From the NCBI RefSeq assembly GCF_003002065.1, contig NZ_PVZG01000003.1:186001-250000 (forward strand): a DNA stretch of 64,000 nucleotides, written 5' to 3'. The notes under the pieces were generated by a model. The model worked only from the letters and a program-made list of their open reading frames with translations, ran no database searches and was not told the origin of the DNA. Source of the stretch: Pseudosporangium ferrugineum (GTDB taxonomy: Bacteria > Actinomycetota > Actinomycetes > Mycobacteriales > Micromonosporaceae). Positions 58,859 to 64,000 of this stretch are shown here, piece after piece. The translations under genes and the position numbers were made by a program. Position 1 is the first letter of the stretch. Each line of letters begins with the position of its first letter.

Positions 58859-59854
58859 TCACACCGCTCGATGGCCCGGATGCTCCCCCAACTCGGCGAG
58901 CAGTGCCGAGGCCGCAGCGTACGGGTCGATCGCGCCGTCGGCCACCTCGGCGGCGAGCTTGCTCAGCGCCGTACCGTCACGCAGGTCGCCCATCCGGGCC
59001 CGGAGCGTGCCGAGCGCGATGGCCTCGACCTCGACGGCGGCCCGCCGCTCGTGGGCGAGGCGGAGCGAGCCGGTCTTCTCCAGCCACTGGCGGTGCTTCT
59101 CGATGGCCGCGACCACGTCGTCGATCCCCTCGCCGCGGACCGCGGTCGCGCGCACGACCTGCGGGCGCCAGTCGCCGGGCCCGCGCTCGCCCAGGCCCAG
59201 CATCCCCTGGATGTCGCGGTAGGTGGCGTCGGCGCCCGGCCGGTCCGCCTTGTTCACCACGAACACGTCGGCGATCTCGAGGATGCCGGCCTTGACCGCC
59301 TGGATCGCGTCGCCCATGCCGGGCGCGAGGAGCACCAGCGTGGTGTCGGCCAGCGAGGCGATCTCCACCTCGGCCTGGCCGACCCCGACCGTCTCGACCA
59401 GCACCACGTCGCAGCCGGCGCCCTCGAGCACCCGGACCGCCTGCGGGGTGGCGGCGGAGAGCCCGCCGAGCTGACCGCGGCTGGACATCGAGCGGATGTA
59501 GACGCCCGGGTCGGTGGTGTGCTCCTGCATGCGTACCCGGTCGCCGAGGATCGCGCCGCCGGTGAACGGGCTGGACGGGTCCACGGCCAGCACCCCGACC
59601 CGGCGGCCGGCCCCGCGCAGGGCCTTGACCAGCTCGTTCGTGGTGGTCGACTTGCCCACCCCGGGCGCGCCGGTGAGGCCGACGACCTGAGCGCGGCCGG
59701 CGTACGGCGCGAGCGCCGCGGCCACCTCGCCGAGCTTCGGGTCGCCGTTCTCGACCATGCTGATCAGCCGGGCGACCGAGCGGGCGTCGCCCTCCCGCGC
59801 CCGGGCGACCAGCGCCGGGACGTCCCGGCCGCGGCGGGCGGGGGCTGGGGTCAT
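58859..59854 (-). CDS. meaB: MeaB/ArgK-family GTPase chaperone of a B12 mutase
   Basis: A 331-residue G3E GTPase: Walker [16 protein letters not shown], switch regions [18 protein letters not shown] and [12 protein letters not shown], and base-recognition NKAD. Family members gate adenosylcobalamin loading and protect acyl-CoA mutases. Its ATG overlaps the thiolase stop (ATGA), so it is coupled to a short-chain acyl-CoA gene. In this window the likely clients are IcmA or a methylmalonyl-CoA mutase encoded elsewhere. Confidence 0.92.
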   Translation of the reverse strand: MTPAPARRGRDVPALVARAREGDARSVARLISMVENGDPKLGEVAAALAPYAGRAQVVGLTGAPGVGKSTTTNELVKALRGAGRRVGVLAVDPSSPFTGGAILGDRVRMQEHTTDPGVYIRSMSSRGQLGGLSAATPQAVRVLEGAGCDVVLVETVGVGQAEVEIASLADTTLVLLAPGMGDAIQAVKAGILEIADVFVVNKADRPGADATYRDIQGMLGLGERGPGDWRPQVVRATAVRGEGIDDVVAAIEKHRQWLEKTGSLRLAHERRAAVEVEAIALGTLRARMGDLRDGTALSKLAAEVADGAIDPYAAASALLAELGEHPGHRAV

Positions 59855-61035
59855 GCCGAGGGCACCGTGATGATCAGCGCGTCGCCCTGGCCGCCGCCGC
59901 CGCACAGGGCCGCCGCGCCGGTGCCACCGCCGCGGCGCCGGAGCTCCATGGCGAGGGTCAGCACCAGCCGGGCACCGGACATGCCGATCGGGTGACCCAG
60001 CGCGATGGCGCCGCCGTTGACGTTGACGATCTCCTCGTTCACCTTGAGCTCGCGCATCGAGTGGATGACCACCTGCGCGAACGCCTCGTTCATCTCGATC
60101 AGGTCGAGGTCGCCCACGGTCAGGCCGGCCTTGCCGAGCGCGTGCCGGATCGCGTTGGCCGGCTGGGCCTGCAACGAGTTGTCCGGCCCGGCCACGTTGC
60201 CGTGCGCACCGATCTCGGCCAGCCAGGTCAGCCCCAGCTCCTCGGCCTTGGCGCGGCTCATCACCACGACCGCGGCGGCGCCGTCGGAGATCGGCGAGGC
60301 ACTGCCGGCCGTGATGGTGCCGTCCTTGGCGAACGCCGGCCGCAGCCCGCCCAGCGACTCGGCGGTGGCGTCGGGGCGCACGCCCTCGTCGGTGTCGATC
60401 ACCTTGTCGACGTCGCGCAGGCCCGCCTTCACCGGCACGATCTCCTCGGCGAAGCGACCCTCGCGCTGGGCGGCGGCCGCCCGCTGGTGGCTGAGCGCGG
60501 CGAAGGCGTCCTGCTCGGCGCGGGTGATCCCGAGCTCCTTGCCGCTGCGCTCGGTCGACTCGCCCATCGAGATGCCGTCCCACGGGTCCATCAGGCCGTC
60601 GAACGCGGTGTGGTCGCGGACCAGGATGTCGCCGTACTTCTTGCCCTGGCGCTGGCCGAGCATGAGGTGCGGCGCGTTGGTCATCGACTCCATGCCGCCG
60701 GCCACCACGATGTCGAACTCGCCGGCCCGGATCAGCTGGTCGGCCAGGGCGATCGCGTCGATGCCGGAGAGGCACACCTTGTTGACCGTGACGGCCGGGG
60801 TGGTCATCGGGATGCCGGCGGCGACGGCTGCCTGCCGCGCGGTGATCTGACCCGTGCCCGCCTGGAGCACCTGGCCCATGATCACGTACTGCACCTGCTC
60901 CGGCGCCACTCCGCCGCGCTCGAGGGCGGCGGCGATGGCGTAGCCGCCGAGCGCGGTCGCCGGCACGTTCTTGAGGTTTCCGAGGAGGCGGCCCATGGGG
61001 GTACGGGCACCGCTGACGATCACCGAACTGGTCAC
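59851..61035 (-). CDS. Acetyl-CoA C-acetyltransferase (thiolase)
   Basis: A 394-residue type II thiolase: nucleophile Cys in [26 protein letters not shown], His in [19 protein letters not shown] and the second Cys in [14 protein letters not shown]. It condenses or cleaves acetoacetyl-CoA. GTG 61035 gives the N-terminus [17 protein letters not shown]. It is followed by meaB (overlapping) and diverges from mce. The order meaB-thiolase-mce-coiled-coil genes matches my recollection of the Streptomyces scy/filP locus. Confidence 0.93.
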   Translation of the reverse strand: MTSSVIVSGARTPMGRLLGNLKNVPATALGGYAIAAALERGGVAPEQVQYVIMGQVLQAGTGQITARQAAVAAGIPMTTPAVTVNKVCLSGIDAIALADQLIRAGEFDIVVAGGMESMTNAPHLMLGQRQGKKYGDILVRDHTAFDGLMDPWDGISMGESTERSGKELGITRAEQDAFAALSHQRAAAAQREGRFAEEIVPVKAGLRDVDKVIDTDEGVRPDATAESLGGLRPAFAKDGTITAGSASPISDGAAAVVVMSRAKAEELGLTWLAEIGAHGNVAGPDNSLQAQPANAIRHALGKAGLTVGDLDLIEMNEAFAQVVIHSMRELKVNEEIVNVNGGAIALGHPIGMSGARLVLTLAMELRRRGGGTGAAALCGGGGQGDALIITVPSA

Positions 61036-61112
61036 GGGAGCTTCGCTTTCGGCTGGCGGACGGTGGTGCAGGGACGCGGGAGGCGTCCCTCGTGGGGACC
61101 GGCCGCGACGCC

Positions 61113-61126
61113 TGAACGATGGTTAG
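61113..61126. promoter_or_regulatory. Operator-like site between thiolase and mce
   Basis: TGAACGATGGTTAG, related to the sites before icmA and the enoyl-CoA hydratase gene. It is 14 bases before the mce ATG and 78 bases before the thiolase GTG, so it could serve both promoters. Confidence 0.55.
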
Positions 61127-61140
61127 GTCAGACTAGCCGG

Positions 61141-61629
61141 ATGAACGCAACGCCACCCACCGGGGACAACAGCGAGAATCTCACAGTCTCCGACGTGGAG
61201 CCCCTACCGGCCGTGGGCCTGTTGCGGGTCGATCACGTCGGCATCGCCGTGCCGGATCTCGACGAGGCGCTGGCGTTCTACGAGCGCACGTTCGGCCTGC
61301 GCTGCGTGCACGAGGAGACGAACGAGGAGCAGGGGGTGCGCGAGGCGATGGTGGCCGCCGACCCGGACGGCGGCGGCGCCCGCATCCAGCTCCTCGCCCC
61401 GCTGCGGCCGGACTCCGCCATCGCCAAGTTCCTCGACCGCAACGGGCCGGGACTGCAACAGCTCGCGTACACGGTCCGCGACGTCGAGGCGGCGAGCGCC
61501 GCGTTGCGCGCCCGCGGGCTCCGGCTGCTCTACGACGAACCCCGCCGGGGTACGGCCGGGTCGCGGATCAACTTCGTGCACCCCAAGGACGCCGGCGGGG
61601 TGCTCGTGGAGCTGGTCCAGCCGGCCTGA
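61141..61629 (+). CDS. mce: Methylmalonyl-CoA epimerase
   Basis: A 162-residue VOC-fold enzyme. LLRVDHVGIAVPDLDEALAFYERTFGL provides the first metal His. QQLAYTVRDVEAASAALRARG and INFVHPKDAGGVLVELVQ provide the second His and the Glu. It interconverts 2R- and 2S-methylmalonyl-CoA in propionate and branched-chain catabolism. The first ~25 residues are a poorly conserved leader. A CAGACT hexamer ends six bases before ATG 61141, so the mRNA may be leaderless. Confidence 0.93.
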   Translation: MNATPPTGDNSENLTVSDVEPLPAVGLLRVDHVGIAVPDLDEALAFYERTFGLRCVHEETNEEQGVREAMVAADPDGGGARIQLLAPLRPDSAIAKFLDRNGPGLQQLAYTVRDVEAASAALRARGLRLLYDEPRRGTAGSRINFVHPKDAGGVLVELVQPA

Positions 61630-61812
61630 TTCGTACGCCTTGCGGGTGAAACGTCCTGACGCCACCGCCGCGGACTGGCAGGATCGTCAGCACCGAGGAG
61701 CGCCCCGCGAGGCTCCTGTGGGACGATCTTCCGACCCCGTGCTGCACAGCTGGTAGCGGCGCGACAACGCTCCGCGGGCATTCCCCCGGTGCGGCCACCC
61801 GAACGGCCCAGC

Positions 61813-61836
61813 TTCGCCCCCGGCGTACGGGGCGAA
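61813..61836. terminator. Hairpin between mce and filP
   Basis: TTCGCCCC and GGGGCGAA form a perfect 8-bp stem with an 8-base loop, 183 bases after the mce stop and about 75 bases before filP. Could be a terminator or part of the filP control region. Nothing else is recognised in the 280-bp gap. Confidence 0.45.
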
Positions 61837-61909
61837 GGTGATCTTAGGCCGGAATACCCGGCCCGTACGCTCTTGCGTAGCCCCCCTGGGGGTCTGCCAG
61901 TATGTCGCA

Positions 61910-63217
61910 ATGCCCCAGCAGCAGGATGCCAATCTCGCCTTCTTCGAAACCGCGAATTCGCAGCACGACTTCACCGTTGTCCTCCGTGGATACGACCGCG
62001 GGCAGGTCGATGCGCACCTCGGCCGGCTGGTAGCCGCGCTGAACCAGTCCGAGCAGGCCCGCGGCGAGGCCGAGCAGCGGATGAACGACGCGCAGCGCCG
62101 CCTGCGGCAGGCGGAGCAGCGCCTGAACGCCCTCGAGCAGAAGCTGGCCGACAGCAACAAGCTCCTCGAGGAGAACAACCGGCCGACCCTCTCCGGGCTG
62201 GGCACCCGGGTCGAGCAGATCCTGCGGCTGGCCGAGGAACAGGCGAACGACCACCGTAGCGAGGCCAAGCGGGAGTCCGAGGGCATCCTCTCCGCGGCTC
62301 GGCTCGAAGCGCGGGAGATCACGGACAAGGCTCGCGCCGAGGCCGCCGCCATGAAGGCGAGCGCCGAGCGCGAGGCGGGGCAGGTCCGCACGCACGCCGA
62401 GCGCGAAGCCGCCGAGGCCCGGGTGCAGGCCCGGCGCGAGGCCGACACCCTGCGCTCCGACGCCGACCGCGAGACCAAGCAGCTGCGCACGGTCACCGCC
62501 CACGAGGTCGCCGAGCTGAAGTCCACCGTGGAGCGCGAGGTGGCCTCGCTGCGGGCGACCGCCGAGCGGGAGATCACCCAGCAGCGCGCCAAGGCGGCCC
62601 GGGAGGCCGAGGAGAAGCGCGCCGAGGCGACCAAGCTGCTGACCGACGCCCGCGACAAGCGCGACAAGGACTTGCAGTCGCTCGCGCTGGAGATCGCCGA
62701 GCGCCGCGAGAAGGCCGAGCGCGAGGAGTCCGAGCGGCACGCCGCCCAGGTCAGCGCCACCCAGCGGATGGTGGCCGAGGCCGAGGAGCGGGCCCGCGCC
62801 GCCGAGGACCGCGCCAAGGAGATCGAGCAGCGCGCCGAGACCCGCCGCGTCGAGTCGGAGCGGCACGCCGTCGAGACCGTCGAGAAGGCCCGCGCCCACG
62901 CCGACAAGATGGTCACCGAGGCGCGCAGCGAGTCGCAGCGCCTGCTGACCGAGGCGCGCCAGGAGGCCGAGCACACCACGCAGGCCGCCAAGCGCGAGGT
63001 CGAGGACCTCACCCGGCAGAAGGACGCGGTCACCAACCAGCTCGGCCAGATGCTGTCCGGCCTGTCCGGCCTGGTGCCCACGGTCGGGCCGGCCGCGAAG
63101 GTCGCCGAGGCCGCCCAGAAGGCCGCCGCCGCCAAGCCCGAGGCCCCCGCGCAGCGGGCCGCCGAGGAGGACGACGCCGAGGCCGAGCAGCCGGAGGCCG
63201 CCGCGAAGAGCAGCTGA
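61910..63217 (+). CDS. filP: FilP-like coiled-coil cytoskeletal protein
   Basis: A 435-residue, mostly helical protein. It starts with a DivIVA-like segment (FTVVLRGYDRGQVDAHLGRLVAALNQSE). A conserved patch follows (LSGLGTRVEQILRLAEEQANDHRSEAKRE), then ~250 residues of charged coiled coil. The short C-terminal part (RQKDAVTNQLGQMLSGLSGLVPTVG) precedes an Ala/Glu tail. GYDRGQVD and GLGxRVEKILRLAEEEA are hallmarks of Streptomyces FilP, an intermediate-filament-like protein of the tip-organising complex. Streptomyces FilP is shorter (~310). CAGTAT ends six bases before the ATG (leaderless). Confidence 0.82.
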   Translation: MPQQQDANLAFFETANSQHDFTVVLRGYDRGQVDAHLGRLVAALNQSEQARGEAEQRMNDAQRRLRQAEQRLNALEQKLADSNKLLEENNRPTLSGLGTRVEQILRLAEEQANDHRSEAKRESEGILSAARLEAREITDKARAEAAAMKASAEREAGQVRTHAEREAAEARVQARREADTLRSDADRETKQLRTVTAHEVAELKSTVEREVASLRATAEREITQQRAKAAREAEEKRAEATKLLTDARDKRDKDLQSLALEIAERREKAEREESERHAAQVSATQRMVAEAEERARAAEDRAKEIEQRAETRRVESERHAVETVEKARAHADKMVTEARSESQRLLTEARQEAEHTTQAAKREVEDLTRQKDAVTNQLGQMLSGLSGLVPTVGPAAKVAEAAQKAAAAKPEAPAQRAAEEDDAEAEQPEAAAKSS

Positions 63218-63305
63218 GGCGTTCGCCACTCACTCCCCGGTTGCGCCACCCTCGCGGGTGCGGAACGGTTGAGGGGAGTGCGGGCGGGCTGTGCGAGATG
63301 TCTGT

Positions 63306-63340
63306 ACGGGCCGTACCGGAGCTCCTCCGGTGCGGCCCGT
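63306..63340. terminator. Long hairpin terminator after filP
   Basis: ACGGGCCG-T-ACCGGAG / CTCCGGT-G-CGGCCCGT pairs 8+7 bp around one mismatch with a 3-base loop. About 90 bases after the filP stop; no U-tract. Confidence 0.7.
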
Positions 63341-63377
63341 TCGCTTCCACGCGTAGCCTGTGAACCAGACAAAAAGG

Positions 63378-63472
63378 TCCACCGCCCGGTTTCAGGCGGT
63401 TCGGTGGAAAAGGCAACCAGACGCACAGTCCCGCCAGCCAGGTGTGTATCGGCACGTCACGGGACTATGCGT
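63378..63472 (+). promoter_or_regulatory. Structured 5' leader before the Scy-like gene
   Basis: Two predicted hairpins. TCCACCG/CGGTGGA spans 63378-63408, with an alternative inner ACCGCC/GGCGGT pairing. ACGCA-c-AGTCCC (63421-63432) pairs with GGGACT-a-TGCGT (63461-63472). The second ends just before the GAGG Shine-Dalgarno. ACCAGAC occurs twice, once before each stem. No known riboswitch consensus recognised. Confidence 0.4.
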
Positions 63473-63489
63473 ATGTGAGGATGGACAGC

Positions 63490-64000
63490 ATGTCGCACGG
63501 CGGGGAAATCTTCGGTCTCGGTGGAGAGACGCCACCGGAGCCCAGCTTCGAGACCGCCCTGCGGGGTTACGAGAAGAAACAGGTCGAACGGTACGTCGCC
63601 CGCGCCGAGACCGAGATCGCCACGCTGATCGGCGAGCGGGACAACGCGCAGCTGCAGAATCAGGCGATGATCGGCCAGATCGACCGGCTTCAGCAGGAGC
63701 TGGCCCAGGCCCGCCGCAACCCGGGCATCGGCGCCGAGGTCTCCTTCCGGCACCTCGGCCCCAAGGTGGAGGAGATCCTCACCAAGGCCGAAGAGGTCGC
63801 CGAGGACATCAAGAACTCCGCCACCGAGGACATCGCCGCCCGGCTCGCCGAGGCCGAACGCATCCGCGCCGAGGCCGAGGCGCACGCCCACGACGGCATC
63901 CGCGACTTCGAGATCGCCCTGGCCGCCCGCCGCGCCGACGAGGAGAAGGCCGACGCCGCCCGCCGCGCCGCCGCCGAGAAGGCCCTCGCCGCCAGCCGCC
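63490..64000 (+). CDS. Scy/DivIVA-like coiled-coil protein, 3' part beyond window
   Basis: The first 170 residues are visible. A short leader ending PEPSFETALRGYEKKQVERYVARAETEIATLIGERDNAQLQ resembles the DivIVA-type N-terminus. FRHLGPKVEEILTKAEEVAEDIKNSA then leads into an uninterrupted Ala/Glu/Arg coiled coil that runs off the edge. Beside FilP, the best guess is the Scy-like polarisome scaffold, but the total length is unknown. ATG 63490 is preferred (GAGG nine bases upstream); ATG 63481 is in frame, but GAGG would be too close. Confidence 0.7.
   Translation, partial: MSHGGEIFGLGGETPPEPSFETALRGYEKKQVERYVARAETEIATLIGERDNAQLQNQAMIGQIDRLQQELAQARRNPGIGAEVSFRHLGPKVEEILTKAEEVAEDIKNSATEDIAARLAEAERIRAEAEAHAHDGIRDFEIALAARRADEEKADAARRAAAEKALAASR

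Overview
The window is very GC-rich (roughly 72 % by eye), densely coded and strongly GC3-biased, so it comes from a high-GC actinobacterium. Gene content points to a Micromonosporaceae-like organism such as Actinoplanes. Supporting features are FilP/Scy-type polarity proteins next to mce, the large ~180 kDa NAD-glutamate dehydrogenase, DUF6232 and DUF202 proteins, isobutyryl-CoA mutase, a soluble PAS/chemoreceptor pair and several c-di-GMP enzymes. Genus is inference. I see no tRNA, rRNA, CRISPR array, IS element or phage gene; this is chromosomal backbone with accessory insertions.

Layout. 1-9 kb: a PAS-GGDEF diguanylate cyclase cut by the left edge, a MoaD-like sulfur carrier coupled to a BNR propeller protein, a bacterial PH protein, a 2-hydroxyacid dehydrogenase, a secreted sugar dehydrogenase lipoprotein, a membrane metallophosphoesterase and a methyltransferase, with repeat-filled gaps. 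9-24 kb: a conserved actinobacterial block on the minus strand (etfB-etfA, cysteine desulfurase, mnmA, a MetE-like protein, a VOC protein, ligA, a GGDEF-EAL protein at the RmdB position, gatC-gatA-gatB). 24-37 kb: small membrane proteins, a ThDP enzyme, an Hsp70-like membrane protein, enoyl-CoA hydratase, a PAS plus MCP pair, ribokinase, an ABC ATPase, and a ROK regulator divergent from a GH3 enzyme. 37-42 kb: a self-contained membrane protein/DCC/TetR operon and a copper ATPase. 42-52 kb: giant glutamate dehydrogenase, a penicillin-binding lipoprotein, an arginase-fold protein with a long repetitive tail, and a YbbN-type thioredoxin. 52-64 kb: isobutyryl-CoA mutase, M4 protease, sugar-binding lipoprotein, diguanylate cyclase, then meaB, thiolase, mce and two coiled-coil polarity genes.

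How the genes work together. ETF, enoyl-CoA hydratase, thiolase, isobutyryl-CoA mutase, MeaB and methylmalonyl-CoA epimerase are scattered parts of one acyl-CoA/branched-chain/propionate catabolic network. Four of their promoter regions carry a related 14-bp palindrome, suggesting one TetR-type regulon. ligA and two other minus-strand genes carry a TTGTCGG(T/A)(G/C)-N8-(T/C)AnnnT promoter, the RecA-independent (PafBC-type) DNA-damage signature. Many genes have a -10 hexamer 6-7 bases before the start codon, indicating leaderless mRNAs.

The most unusual property is a high density of degenerate tandem repeats. Those inside genes have unit lengths divisible by three (15, 18, 21, 27, 30, 36 bp) and add Ala/Pro/Gly/Ser-rich or acidic segments to otherwise conserved proteins (LigA, MetE-like, NagZ, arginase-like, Hsp70-like). 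Those between genes have other units (7, 8, 14, 26, 35 bp). The 35-bp array carries a DnaA box in every unit.
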